35,732 nt of DNA from Cladosporium sp. IMV 00045 (taxonomy: Eukaryota; Ascomycota; Dothideomycetes; Cladosporiales; Cladosporiaceae): NCBI GenBank assembly GCA_001931905.2, contig MSJI02000952.1, positions 1 through 35,732 of the forward strand. Direction: 5' to 3'. The notes below the pieces were generated by a model. It saw only the letters and a list, made by a program, of their open reading frames with translations. It was not told where the DNA came from and ran no database searches. Shown piece after piece: positions 10,284 to 19,891 of the stretch (its first letter is position 1; each line of letters begins with the position of its first letter). The translations under genes were made by a program, and so were the position numbers.

Positions 10284-10309
10284 TCTATCATATCTATCAT
10301 ATCTATCCA
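10284..10309 (+). repeat. Short tandem repeat, 9-bp unit TCTATCATA
   Basis: About 2.8 copies of TCTATCATA, the last one degenerate, lie 24 bp beyond the stop codon of the aminotransferase gene. On the gene's strand the array reads as repeated GATAGA, so it could also be described as a run of GATA motifs. It is most likely a minisatellite in the 3' UTR. Confidence 0.7.
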
Positions 10310-10332
10310 TCGCACACAAAACATCCACCAAA

Positions 10333-12063
10333 TCACTTAAACTCCTCCGCCCCACGAACCTCCCTCTGCACAAGAACATACCCACCGCCCGCCCTCCCCT
10401 CCCTTAACAACCTCTCCCCCACCCTGCCAATCTTCCTCACCCCCTCCACCAACCTCCCCACCTCCTCCCACGCAAAGCACAACCTCACATTCCCCTCAAA
10501 ACTCACCCTGCGATCACCCGGAACTTCAAACATCGCGCCAGGCGCCACGACAACGTTCTCCTCTTCGCGGCAGACTTGCGCCAAGTCGTCCGCCGCCACT
10601 CCTTCGGGCAAGCCGAGCCAGACGAAGAAGCCGCCGACAACGTTACGCGTCGGCGCCGGCAGGGTGAAGCCGAGCGGGAGCAGGTGGGTCGTGATGGCGT
10701 CGTGCAGGGCGCGGTAGCGCGCGGCGTAGGCGGGCAGGAGGGTGTGCGAGATGTGGTGCTGGAGTTGATTCGCTGTGAGGAGGTGGGTGAGGAAGGTCGA
10801 TGTCATTTGGCTCGGGGCGCCGCCGGAACAGGTCGTGCCGCTGTTTGTGAAGGGTGAGTTTTGGATCGATAAAAGGTCGAGGCGCGAGATTGCTTCGACA
10901 GGGGAAGGTGCACGAGCGGATGACAGGCCGCGCCATGTGGACGCACGAGCGTGCCGCGAAGGGTATGACAGGCATCGAGAAGGGGAGGACAGCGACGACA
11001 GAAAGGAACTTCGAAAAAAACCGAAACACGCAAAGAGAAAGAGAACTCACGTCTGGCTCACGCCGTAAGCAAACTTCTTTGTCCCCTCCACCCACCCACA
11101 CCTCACACCAGGACCCACGATCTTACTGAAACTGCCATTCGAAGCAGCATTGCCAAACCCATCCGCCCCCTCCCTCTCCGCACCACCATCAATCCCCCTA
11201 TCGACATCAACCAAGCGCGGCAAATGCCCCGGCTCCGGCCCCTTCCCTCCCTCACATCCAGGCGCATCCCACTGCAAGAAATCATAAACATCGTCCGCCA
11301 CGAGCAACGCATCAAACCTCCTCGCCAGCCGGACCAACGCCCTCCTCCTCCCCAACGTCATAGTCCTCGAAGAAGGATTCCCAAAAGTCGGCACGCAGTA
11401 AATGACATGCCTGTAAACCTTCGCCCTCTCCCTCTCCGGTTTATACACCGGAACATCCCCGCTCTTCAACCACTCCCTGCTCTTCAACCACTCCCTCTCA
11501 CACCCCGCCATCTCCCTCTCCAGAAACCCAACATCCACCCCCTCCTCATCCTCCGGCACGGCGCGCATGCGTCCGCCAAAACCCGCATCTTCGAACACGC
11601 GGAAAGCAAGGAAATACGCCGGCGCCACGATCCATATCTTACGGGTGTAGGCCGGATCTGTATAAACGCCCAGCAGGGCGCCGAGATTCTGCGACGCGCC
11701 GCCCGTGATGCACAGTCTGTCTGGTGAGATTGGGCGGGTGGCTTCTTGATTTTGTTCTTGGTTTTGTTTTTGTGCGTATGCTTTCGTGAGCCATTCTGCG
11801 ATCGCGCTGCGGCAGGGTTCCCAGCCGGCGTCGGGGCCGTAGAGCAGGGCGTCGTGGGCGACGGAGGGGTCGCTGAGGGCGGTTTGCGCGGCGGATTTGA
11901 TGAGGGAGGCGGGGAGGAGGGAGGGGTGCGGCCAGCCTCGCAGGAGGTTTATGGGGGGTGAGGGGTGGGTGGTCCGGGGTTCGTAGGATGACATTTTTGG
12001 TGGTGGTGGTTTTGTTACATGTTGTGTTACAGCTTGTGTTGATTTAATTATTTGCTGTGACAT
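10333..12063 (-). CDS. PLP-dependent class I/II aminotransferase (2-aminoadipate transaminase-like)
   Basis: Two exons, 12063-11051 and 10840-10333, give 506 residues. The intron has donor GTGAGT and acceptor AAACAG, is 210 nt long and is in phase 2 (AC|C, joining VSQT to GTTCSGG). The fold type I signature is clear: ITGGASQNL (phosphate-binding loop), PTFGNPSSRTM, VADDVYDFLQ (Asp to the pyridine nitrogen) and SFSKIVGPGVRCGW with the Schiff-base lysine. The closest family I recognise is that of yeast YER152C, with 2-aminoadipate transaminase activity, related to the aminotransferase part of MocR regulators; substrate preference is inferred only. A perfect 18-bp tandem duplication at 11461-11496 gives the repeated hexapeptide EWLKSR-EWLKSG in a loop. 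The coding strand is C-rich at its 5' end and strongly G-rich at its 3' end. An in-frame second ATG follows 23 codons after the first. Confidence 0.88.
11461..11496 (-). repeat. 18-bp perfect tandem duplication inside the aminotransferase
   Basis: Two identical 18-bp copies lie head to tail, at 11461-11478 and 11479-11496. The length is a multiple of three, so it adds six residues without breaking the frame. It looks like a recent slippage event, since the copies have not diverged. Confidence 0.9.
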
Positions 12064-12384
12064 GTGATAGCGATGTAGGGCGTGACGTGATGCAAGGGTC
12101 TAGTGTGGGAATGTGGGGCAGATCGACGGTGGTGTTGTGATGATGGAAACCCAAATTGGTGTAGAGGACGTGGGATTGTTTTCGATTTCTTTGATTATTT
12201 GTGATTTTCGAAGACTATATATTGTATTTGATACCAAGCATAGAAGAGAAAAGATTGTGTCTTGAGCAATCGTCTGCCCGATCACCATCAAATGTTCGCA
12301 CTTGCAGCATGTCGTAAAGTACTTTTGCAGTTGAAGCTGCTTTCCTATGAGAATTCCTGAGCACCATGTCGCAAATCGATGACT
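12064..12384. other. Intergenic: aminotransferase promoter
   Basis: This lies between two leftward genes. It holds the presumed promoter and leader of the aminotransferase and the 3' flank of the 2EXR-like gene. The sequence is AT-richer than its neighbours. No coding frame with support and no strong core-promoter motif were found. Confidence 0.4.
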
Positions 12385-13517
12385 TCAAGTGCTATGAACA
12401 CAGGGCCCCGGCACAAACACCTCATCGGGCGCGAGTCCCGTCGCTCTTCCCCAGAATCGTGTCAGTCGACCGACAGACCCCCTCAGCCATCTCCGCTGAC
12501 GTTTATTGTCCGATGAAGCCAACTCAGCCTCTTCGTCCCAACCCTTGAGCACATCCAACTCGACGAACCTAGAAGATTGCTGAATCTCAGCGAAGCCGGG
12601 ACACGATGCGAGAGATCGCCCGGACGCGACGATGTTCAGCTGGAAGAAGGTGAGGTTCAAGCGCTTCAGGGATTCGATCGACAGCTTGCCTTTGACGGTG
12701 CGAAGCTCGGTGGCGGTGAGGCTCATCCTGGATCGAGCGCAGGTGGTCTTGCCGCGGCTGCGGATTTGGATGACGATGTTGAGTCTTCGCAAACTGGTGA
12801 GCTTGCTCCATACATCGTCCTTGACGAAGTTGTGGTTTCCTGCGTCGGGCAGGCAGATCGCTCTGATAGTCTGATGTTGCGTCGGGACCAAGCTGTCGAC
12901 AAAGGTGCTGAGGTCACGATCGCAGTTGAAGCTGAAGGCGTTGTCGGCGAAAGGGATCAACGCGGCTTCGTTGTATACCTTTGAGCATGTCGCAAGGAAG
13001 CCGAGGTGGATTCGAGAGTTCGGGGAGCGTCTGCAGAAGTCCTTCATTTCGATGCAGCATTTCTTCGAGTGGACCATTTGATACATGTCTTCCGTACGGT
13101 CCGGAGAAGCGCCAGCGCACCTTCCGTATTCTTCATCGTCAGTCTTGGAGCAACAGAAGGTAGATCAGAACCCTGCGTCTTTGGTGTCGTAGACGTGTAT
13201 CGTCTTACCGCCTAGAACGAGACCATAGATCTTGTTGCGAAGCTCAGGCGGCAGAGTCAACAGTCTTGACTTGGTTTCGTTGTGATATCGTCTGTCATCG
13301 ACGTTAGTGCTGATACCAACAATACAGGAGTCTTGACTTACGCATATTTGGCCTCTGCAGAGAGGAGTTTTGGTCGAGTTAGCTTTCGCGGCTTACGTCT
13401 CGACACTTTTTCGGTGCCGATTGGCGCGTGGCGTACGACCGGTTCCAGCGACATTCTGGCAAGATCTGGTATTGTGAAGATTGTAGGTCTGTAGAACGAT
13501 GGAAGTGGTGTGGACAT
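12385..13517 (-). pseudogene. 2EXR/F-box-like protein gene interrupted by an in-frame TGA
   Basis: Exon 1 (13517-13342) starts at an ATG. The intron is canonical (donor GTAAGT, branch CACTAACG, acceptor GACAG, 49 nt, phase 2). Exon 2 (13291-12385) reads LLTLPPELRNKIYGLVLGG, the leucine-rich LPxELRNxIY opening of the 2EXR/F-box-like proteins that are abundant in Dothideomycetes. At codon 101 (13167-13165) the frame meets TGA after KDAGF, yet it continues in the same frame as STFCCSKTDDEEYGRC and on to residue 360 with a recognisable family body (FLATCSKVYNEAALIPF). The simplest reading is a single nonsense change from CGA or TGG. An alternative is a 51-nt intron with a weak GTCTAC donor that would excise the TGA in phase. 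The function is unknown; F-box-like proteins often recruit ubiquitin ligase substrates. The 3' part could still be translated from the ATG at 13086. Confidence 0.65.
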
Positions 13518-14055
13518 AATGGGCCGAGAGGATGTGTTTATGGATATCAAGTGTGTAACAATGACGGGGAGCGTGTGTCTCTGAACGAAAAATGGGATGC
13601 GCAACATCACACTTGGGTTCGTGTTTGCGTTTGACATTTCACTGCTTACCTTTGCTACGCACAATACCGAATCATGTCAACGAACTGCCGTGGTATGGGC
13701 GTGCCGCCCAAAGCTCAGCATTATTCGTTGATTAACGCTGACCAAGAAGCACTAAGTCCATCGTGTGGCTTCTCTGTGTAGGGCAAATGAGTCTTGGGCG
13801 CTGTAGCCTCATCACAGGAAGAGTGAGGTAAATGTGATATGGTCAGCCGATAAAGGTGTCGCTGTCATTCGCTATCTATCATTTAGACTTCGCTTGGCGC
13901 GTGTGCTGGCAGATCTAATCTGATCTGATCCAAGCTAGGCCGCTGCTGCCGCCAAAAAGTCGAGATTGCCATTTTCAGATCTGGGCCAGGCAAGCGCAAA
14001 CCTGCGCTTTTCCTACCCGACTTCATTCACTTTTACCCATACCATCGTCGCAAAC
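13518..14055. promoter_or_regulatory. Divergent promoter region between the 2EXR-like gene and SDA1
   Basis: 538 bp separate two start codons pointing away from each other, so both promoters must lie here. Near the SDA1 side are repeated GATCT/GATC elements at about 13912-13931. GATA-type sites (CTATCTATC) lie near 13872. No TATA box was found, which suits a ribosome-biogenesis gene. Confidence 0.4.
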
Positions 14056-16320
14056 ATGAAGAGAAAGGTCGCGGCGTTGGAGAAGGTCGATGCCGACTTG
14101 CCCAATTTGCAACACAAAATCAAGGCCGACCCTCTATCCTACCAGCAGGACTTCCAGGCGCAATTCGACCAGTATGCGAGTTTGCTCGAACTCTTCCTGC
14201 AGTCGCCAACCACCGCGGACGACAGCGGTGTGGTCAGACTGAAGGACCTGATCGACTTCGTCAGCCATGTCGCCGACTGCTACCCTGCTTTGACCTCCTC
14301 ATTCCCCAAAGATGTCAGCAGCCTGTTAGAACTTCACCACGCGAGTCTGGACGCTGAATTACGAGACAAACTGGTCGGGTCGCTTGTTTTGCTGAGGAGA
14401 AAGGACATCATCGACTCGGCAGCGCTTTTGGACACTCTCTGGCCTCTGTTGCTGAACACACCCTCAAAGTCCCTGCGAGAACTGCTTTTCACAAAGATCA
14501 TTTCGGACTTACGCACGTCAAACGCAAAAGCCACCAACCACAAATTGAACCGCCACATGCAATCAAAACTTTTCGATCTCATCGCATCGGACCCAGCGTC
14601 TCCGAAATGTCTTTGGGTTGTGAAGATTACAAGAGAATTATGGAAGAGGCAGACGTGGACGGAGGCGAAGGCGGTCGCGGTCATGAAAGAGGCGGCCCTC
14701 AGTCAAGACGCGAAGGTGGTCACGGGAGGTGTGCGCTTTTTCTTGGGAGGCGATCAGGAGCGTGAAGAGGCGGCTGCAGAGGAGGACGAAGACGACGAAG
14801 GACATGTCGACATCAGAAAACTCAAGCACATTGCGGGCATCAACAAAAAGTCTGGAAAACGCGCCAACGAGCTCTCTCAAGCACGAAAACAGGTGAAGAG
14901 GCAGGAGAGGAAGAAGAACGCACCACAACAACTCAACTTCGGCGCACTGCACTTGCTTCATGACCCGCAAGGATTTGCCGAAGAGTTGTTCCAGAGACAT
15001 CTCCAACCAGCGCAGCCCAAGGTTCGCCTGAACCTGGACCAGAAGCTCTTGGTACTCCAGCTGGTTTCGCGATTGGTCGGTCTGCACAAACTCACGCTTG
15101 TTCCTCTTTACTCCTACTTCATCAAATTCCTTGTGGTCAAGCAACCCAAGGTCACATCGTTCTTGGCCTCGCTGGCGCAAGCGTCACACAGCCAAGTACC
15201 TCCAGATGTTCTGGAACCGTTGATTGTGAAGATTGCGAACGAATTCGTCTCAGAAGCCGCTGCTGGCGAGGTTGCGAGTGCTGGTTTGAACGGTATCAGA
15301 GAAGTGTGCGTGAGGCAGCCATTGGCTATGACGGAGACGCTGTTGCAAGACCTGGTGCAATACAGAAAGTCTAAGGACAAGGGTGTGCAGATGGCTGCTC
15401 GCGGTCTTCTCTCATTGTACAGAGAGGTCGGCGCGGAGATGCTCAGGAAGAAGGACCGTGGCAAGGAGGCAGCTATGGGCTTGCGCATTGGCGAAAGATC
15501 TGCTGCCCGCTTTGGTGAAGTCCATGCAGGTGGCATTGAGGGTCTTGAGCTCTTGGAGAAGTGGAAAGAAGAGCAAGGCATCAACAGTGAGAACGAAGCC
15601 GAAGATGAGGAGGCGGGCTGGAACAACTGGGACGCTGAGAGTGACGACAGCGACGACGGCGAGGGTTGGATCAACGTGGAAAGCGATGGCGAGGACATTG
15701 ACATCTCAGACTCCGAAGATGAGAGAGAAAAGAAGAAGGCCAAGGCAAAGGCTGCCGAAGGAGGCGCCGACGGAGAGGACGCGAGCAAAGCGACCGAGGC
15801 GAAGGAGAACGAAGAAGCGCTCAAGCAAGAAGAAAACCGCATTTCGAAACTCGCCACCACCCGCATCCTCACACCCGCCGACCTCGCCAAACTCAACGAG
15901 TTGCGACAAACCGCCGCCATCACCGCCGCTCTCCCAGCCAACAAGCGCCGCCGCATCCAACAACAACAGCAAGCCGCCGCAGAACGCCACAACGACGACG
16001 CCCTCACCGCCGATCACATCGAGGGTCTCGCTTCTCTCTCCCACAAGATGACCAAGGAGGAGAAGCTCCGCAAGGCCAAGGGCGAAGACGGCGACGAGAA
16101 GAACGACCACCGCAGTTCGACAGCGAAGAGAAAGGAGCAGAAGCGCGCCGAGGGCAAGAGCACGACGAACAGGGAGAAGGCGCGCAAGAAGAACTTCCTG
16201 ATGACCATCGGCAAGGCGAAGAGGAAGGGCAAGAGGAGTTTGGTGGATGAGCAGAGGGTTCAGAGGGGTCATGTGGCGAGGATGAAGAGGGGTGGTAAGA
16301 GAGGTAATGCTGGTAACTAA
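14056..16320 (+). CDS. SDA1: SDA1, nuclear 60S pre-ribosome assembly/export factor
   Basis: Intronless, 754 residues from the ATG at 14056. The frame is open for 30 more codons upstream but has no ATG there. The N-terminal region (LPNLQHKIKADPLSYQQDFQ) and the body match the NUC130/SDA1 family, with alpha-helical HEAT-like repeats, then a highly acidic Asp/Glu/Ser stretch (about residues 515-585), and a very basic C-terminal tail ending in KRKGKRSL and RGGKRGNAGN. The family is required for maturation and nuclear export of the large ribosomal subunit, and yeast SDA1 is essential. A first acidic patch (EEAAAEEDEDDEGH) lies near residue 235. Length agrees with fungal orthologues (about 720-780). 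The gene shares its 5' intergenic region with the broken 2EXR-like gene. Confidence 0.93.
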   Translation: MKRKVAALEKVDADLPNLQHKIKADPLSYQQDFQAQFDQYASLLELFLQSPTTADDSGVVRLKDLIDFVSHVADCYPALTSSFPKDVSSLLELHHASLDAELRDKLVGSLVLLRRKDIIDSAALLDTLWPLLLNTPSKSLRELLFTKIISDLRTSNAKATNHKLNRHMQSKLFDLIASDPASPKCLWVVKITRELWKRQTWTEAKAVAVMKEAALSQDAKVVTGGVRFFLGGDQEREEAAAEEDEDDEGHVDIRKLKHIAGINKKSGKRANELSQARKQVKRQERKKNAPQQLNFGALHLLHDPQGFAEELFQRHLQPAQPKVRLNLDQKLLVLQLVSRLVGLHKLTLVPLYSYFIKFLVVKQPKVTSFLASLAQASHSQVPPDVLEPLIVKIANEFVSEAAAGEVASAGLNGIREVCVRQPLAMTETLLQDLVQYRKSKDKGVQMAARGLLSLYREVGAEMLRKKDRGKEAAMGLRIGERSAARFGEVHAGGIEGLELLEKWKEEQGINSENEAEDEEAGWNNWDAESDDSDDGEGWINVESDGEDIDISDSEDEREKKKAKAKAAEGGADGEDASKATEAKENEEALKQEENRISKLATTRILTPADLAKLNELRQTAAITAALPANKRRRIQQQQQAAAERHNDDALTADHIEGLASLSHKMTKEEKLRKAKGEDGDEKNDHRSSTAKRKEQKRAEGKSTTNREKARKKNFLMTIGKAKRKGKRSLVDEQRVQRGHVARMKRGGKRGNAGN

Positions 16321-16806
16321 TCGCCGGGAATCAGTCTTTTCAAAACACACGCATTCTATAGATGGCGTTTTTCACGCCTTGACGGAAGAGGCATTCAATT
16401 TCGATTCCCAAAATGGCATCTTAAAGATTTTATTCTTGCGACAGCAACTTCCACCAAGTTTTTCTGTCTACCTTTCAGCCACTGAAAACTTCACTCTTAT
16501 CTCATGGTGTAAAGCAAGTTTCAATCGGCCCATCATAGGCCTGGTTGCCTCAGTTCGTCCCTGAAAGCGACCAAGAGTCATATCGATGGAAGCTATCTAT
16601 TTCGATCAGTGAGTACAAAGAAAGGGAGCGGCCTGACGGCTTTGTCGTAACAAAAGATGGAGCCTAACTTATATATTGGCGTTACTTTCACTCATGTAAC
16701 CATCACGAACAAGCTACTAACTTACGCGCTTCATCAAATCGTACAACGTGTATGATAGCAACCATGGTGTACCGTCTGCTTGGTGGGTGCTTATATTTCG
16801 ACGACG
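16321..16806. other. Intergenic: SDA1 3' flank and TATA-bearing promoter remnant
   Basis: This contains the SDA1 3' UTR and then the 5' region of the interrupted frame at 16807. A TATATA-like element lies at 16669-16679, about 130 bp before the proposed start. An overlapping frame starting at the ATG at 16752 stays open to 16991, but its codon use is weaker than that of the frame starting at 16807. Confidence 0.4.
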
Positions 16807-18042
16807 ATGGAAAAATGCCGCGAAAAACAGTCGAAGTTCGCGAGCCTCCTCCTCTAACGCAAACGACTACTCGGCTCGAGACCAGAACGCGAAACGCCCC
16901 CGTCGTCCTCGTTTTCAAGGACACAGCTTCAGAAGACCTGCCAGGAGGAGCTCAACTCGAAGAGGCCGTCGTACCTACTCTCAGAATCTGAATTCACAAC
17001 TCTTTGCCTGTTGGGACCTCTGTCTGTCAAGAAAACGAGGAAGGAAGCCAGCAAACTTCCAGGCTACAAACCAACTCACTTTTGCGTCGTTCAAGATCAG
17101 AATGCGGAATTTGGACTGCTTTATGACTATACGGAATTTTTGAAAGTCGAGTCGTCCAAAAAGGAGAGCATGGATGACCGCTACGGAACTTTTTGGGAGG
17201 ACGGGGACGTTGACATGTTCTCGTGCGCTAGGACGAATCTTGCAAAGGATGGCCTCGATGATGATACCATCTAGGGTCGGGGCTTTGAAGTACGACAAAA
17301 TGGCGTACCAGAGCTGTTCACTGGAGACCTACAGTCTACGCTAAAGAACTGGTGTCGGTCGTCACAAACGCTAAATGAAGAAAGAGAGCAAGATCTCTTG
17401 GACATAGGGCTCACACCAGACGATATCGATGCCTTCACGAGATACCTCATAATGCATCCTCTGTCTGCAAACCCTGACGACTTTCAGGAGGTCATTCGCG
17501 GGCTTTTCCTAGAGTCTGAAGACTGTCTATATGAAGCACGAGGGATACTCAATCATGCACGTAATGGATTCCTTCATTTTGGGACAGGTGACCATGCCTA
17601 CGAAGTAGCATTCTCCCTAATATGCTATATCGAGCCATAACTTGACCAAATCGTCTTGAAGATGAGCTACAACGACATCACGCTGCACCTCTTTGAGCTT
17701 GGAATGCTCACCCAATCATTCAATTCAGCACCACTCCTGGTCTGCAAGCAGACGACGAATGAAGAATCCTCTATATATTGGGCTGTGAGCATCACACAAC
17801 TAGAGCAGGAGGAATTTGAGGAGGACGACGATGACACGCCTCGCGGCTGGCTGAAGTTGGCAATCGACGAAAAGTGGAAGTTAGTGAAGTTGGGTGACAT
17901 CTGTGGACCTGGCGAAGTGTCTTACGAGGAAATCGGATGCGACAAAGTCACTGTGACTTATTATATAGAGAAACTGAAAGCCGACTGCTTTGCTGCGTTC
18001 ATGCGTATGTCAGCTGGAGAGCCGGATGTACCAGAGTGCTAG
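16807..18042 (+). pseudogene. Unrecognised protein gene with three in-frame stop codons
   Basis: One reading frame runs 412 codons from the ATG at 16807 to the TAG at 18040 and is broken only by TAA at 16855, TAG at 17272 and TAA at 17638 (codons 17, 156 and 278). The segments between keep protein-like composition and mostly G/C third positions, for example LQKTCQEELNSKRP, LPGYKPTHFCVVQDQNAEFG, DLLDIGLTPDDIDAFTRYL and TPRGWLKLAIDEKWKLVKLG, with no frameshift. I recognise no family. Each stop is one C-to-T step from a Gln codon (CAA or CAG), all CpA to TpA. A TATA-like element lies about 130 bp upstream. It could instead be two or three short genes: the last segment has its own ATG at 17662 (127 codons) and the middle one an ATG at 17452. 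No intron that removes a stop in phase was found at 17272. It converges on the next gene with 91 bp between stops. Confidence 0.5.
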
Positions 18043-18116
18043 TAATTAGAAATGAATCAATGAAGATTACGAAAAGCTCACAAGAAACTACAAAAACCCA
18101 GCTCCTCCCTCACAGG

Positions 18117-18137
18117 CATCATCATCACCATCATCAC
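18117..18137 (+). repeat. Short CAT/CAC trinucleotide run
   Basis: An imperfect run of CAT and CAC triplets at the convergent 3' ends of the interrupted frame and the SMP-30-like gene. It overlaps the last codons of the latter, where it contributes to the terminal acidic MEEE. Confidence 0.5.
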
Positions 18138-19408
18138 TCCTCCTCCATCCCCCTAATCCCCCTCAACCCACCCACCCTCCAAACACCCCCCAGCCCAAAC
18201 AACCACAACTCCCTCCTCTCCTCGCCCGCAAACTGCAAATTATTGATCTCCTGTCCCACCTCAATGCGCATGATCAACTCCCCCCACTCGCTCAACACAT
18301 CCACCCCCCTACCCGTAGCAGTCAACACGTAACCCTCGCGCGAAACGTGCAGCCCGTCCGGCGCGAACGTCTGCGCGTACCAGATGGGTCGTTTGTTCGT
18401 GAGGTAGTTCCCCGGCGGAGCGAAGTTGACGTCAAACGCGTACACGGCGCGGCCGCCGAAGGGGTCGAACGTGTACCGCGGGACTTGCTCGGGAGGAGCG
18501 GCGGAAAAGTCTGTGACGCCCGTGTCGCTGATGTACATCGTCCGCCCGTCCGGGCTGAGGCCGATGCCGTTGGGCTGTTGGAGGGAGTCTTCGACGACGC
18601 TGACGGCGCCGGTGGAGGGGCGGAAACGGTATGTTTGGGGCCGCAGGACGGGGTGGAAGGTTACGTTTATGGCGTACCCGTACCATGAGTCGGTGAAGAA
18701 GATGTCGCCTCTGCTGTCGATTGTGAGGTCGTTGGGGCTGTTGAGTTGTTGGCCGAAGTAGTTGTTGAGGAGAGTGCGTACTTCGCCTGTGTACGGGTTG
18801 AGTTCGTAGATGCCAGGTGTTTGGTCGATAATGTCGCTGCTGTTGGTTGGGTTGGGGAAGGAGAAGCTCGCTTCGGAGGCCCAGTAGATTTTGCCTTTGT
18901 GGTATCGACCGCCGTTCACGGCATAGACGGGCGGGGTGGTGGTGTAGTTGCTGATCGTGGGCGAAGTGCCGTTGAGATTGATCATTTGCTGCTGGTAGAC
19001 GCCTTGGTGCGGTTGCGAGAAGATGATGGCGTTGAGGCCGGGGACGTACACGGGGGCTTCGTGAATGCTGTCGTTGCTGGTTTCGAAGATTTTTTCTAGT
19101 CTTGGTGCTGGTCCGAGGATGTCAAGGCCTCTTTCTTGATCGAAGACGATAAATGTCGTGTCTGACAGGCGGGCGAAGGAGCCGTCCGATGGGACTGAGG
19201 TCTCGACGAACGTATCATTTTCCGGATCAGATCCATTGCTAGCGGTGGCTCGAACAAACGGGTAGGGGAGGACCGCAGCATAGTTATTCACGCAAGCAAC
19301 AGCGCTGTCATTTGCAAGGCCAGGGCATTGCTCGACCAGCGGAGGGTCGAAACCAGACTGAGCTTGTGCAGCCGCTGCGAGGAGTAGTACGTTCTGTACT
19401 TTGGTCAT
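18134..19408 (-). CDS. Secreted SMP-30/gluconolactonase-like beta-propeller protein
   Basis: Single exon of 424 residues from the ATG at 19408, which opens a short signal peptide (VLLLAAAAQAQS). The frame is open further upstream, but that extension would bury the signal. The body fits the SMP-30/gluconolactonase/LRE-like six-bladed propeller: NSPNDLTIDSRGDIFFTDSWYG and QQPNGIGLSPDGRTMYISDTG carry the Asn and Asp residues that bind the divalent metal, and FAPDGLHVSREGYVLTATG gives a later blade. Several NxS/T sites fit secretion. Relatives hydrolyse sugar or aromatic lactones, including fungal lactonohydrolases, so an extracellular lactonase is likely, with the substrate unknown. The coding strand turns strongly G-rich in its last 250 nt (GGVWRVGGLRGIRGMEEE). 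Its stop lies 91 bp from the interrupted frame on the other strand. Confidence 0.85.
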   Translation of the reverse strand: MTKVQNVLLLAAAAQAQSGFDPPLVEQCPGLANDSAVACVNNYAAVLPYPFVRATASNGSDPENDTFVETSVPSDGSFARLSDTTFIVFDQERGLDILGPAPRLEKIFETSNDSIHEAPVYVPGLNAIIFSQPHQGVYQQQMINLNGTSPTISNYTTTPPVYAVNGGRYHKGKIYWASEASFSFPNPTNSSDIIDQTPGIYELNPYTGEVRTLLNNYFGQQLNSPNDLTIDSRGDIFFTDSWYGYAINVTFHPVLRPQTYRFRPSTGAVSVVEDSLQQPNGIGLSPDGRTMYISDTGVTDFSAAPPEQVPRYTFDPFGGRAVYAFDVNFAPPGNYLTNKRPIWYAQTFAPDGLHVSREGYVLTATGRGVDVLSEWGELIMRIEVGQEINNLQFAGEERRELWLFGLGGVWRVGGLRGIRGMEEE

Positions 19409-19891
19409 GATGTTAGGAGCAACGACTCTCTTGAAACAAGTATAGGGACCCACGAGGAAAGAATATTGACTTGTGTAGTGGTTGCCAGAGTTCAAGTAGC
19501 ATCTTTGGTCGGACTTGACGGAGCCGTTGGACTCCGGAGTCCCGTGCGAACCGTTTTTGACGTTGAGCATTTTGATCACTGTGATGAAATGCGAGATGAC
19601 GCTGTCAATACCGTCGATCGTAAGCTGATACGACTCGGAGGAGGTATCTCGCTACATGGCGCATCCACCGCTCACCATACCACCAGAACGAACGATCGTT
19701 GAAGGATAATGCACCGGCAAAGTCATAGATGGACAAATGATATTACTATACTACGAACGAACGCAAACCCAACACCTCGCTTGTGGTATATGTAATCAAT
19801 CCCAGAAAATCCAAGAAACGCCATGCGAGAGTAACTCAAGAAAACGAACATACGAAACGAATGCCTTTCAAAATGAATGCCCGTCATTAAC
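19409..19891. other. Intergenic: SMP-30-like promoter and coiled-coil gene 3' flank
   Basis: This lies between two leftward genes. The minus-strand frame of the SMP-30-like gene stays open to 19579 with an ATG at 19570, so a longer N-terminus is formally possible but would hide the signal peptide. No other feature was seen. Confidence 0.4.

Larger units (their letters stand above)
8103..10332. other. 2.2-kb gene-poor stretch: GH55 upstream region and aminotransferase 3' flank
   Basis: I see no supportable gene here. Frames on both strands of up to about 190 codons are rich in Arg, Ser, Pro and His, have no domain signature and lack paired splice sites. On the minus strand a CCAAT lies at 8196-8192 and a TATAAAG at 8775-8769, followed downstream by CT-rich sequence. 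Both face the GH55 gene, 94 and 667 bp from its ATG, and may mark its promoter with a long leader. A B-box-like string (GGTTCGAGG) near 9595 on the minus strand has no partner stems for a tRNA. A degenerate short tandem repeat lies at the right edge (10284-10309). No RIP-type AT-rich block or transposon end is evident. Confidence 0.45.

Noticed and set aside
13110..13210. Intron that would remove the TGA of the 2EXR-like gene
   Set aside because: The good donor GTAAGA at about 13209 has no acceptor in matching phase nearby; the in-phase 51-nt option needs a weak GTCTAC donor. Kept as an alternative, not the main reading.
15114..16007. Long antisense frame (297 codons) opposite SDA1
   Set aside because: It is a shadow of the codon bias of SDA1; its Ser/Ala-rich composition mirrors the acidic and basic tracts on the coding strand.
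16752..16991. Overlapping frame of 79 codons at the start of the interrupted gene
   Set aside because: It is open with an ATG, but G/C third positions are stronger in the frame from 16807, which also continues beyond 16991 in phase with the downstream segments.
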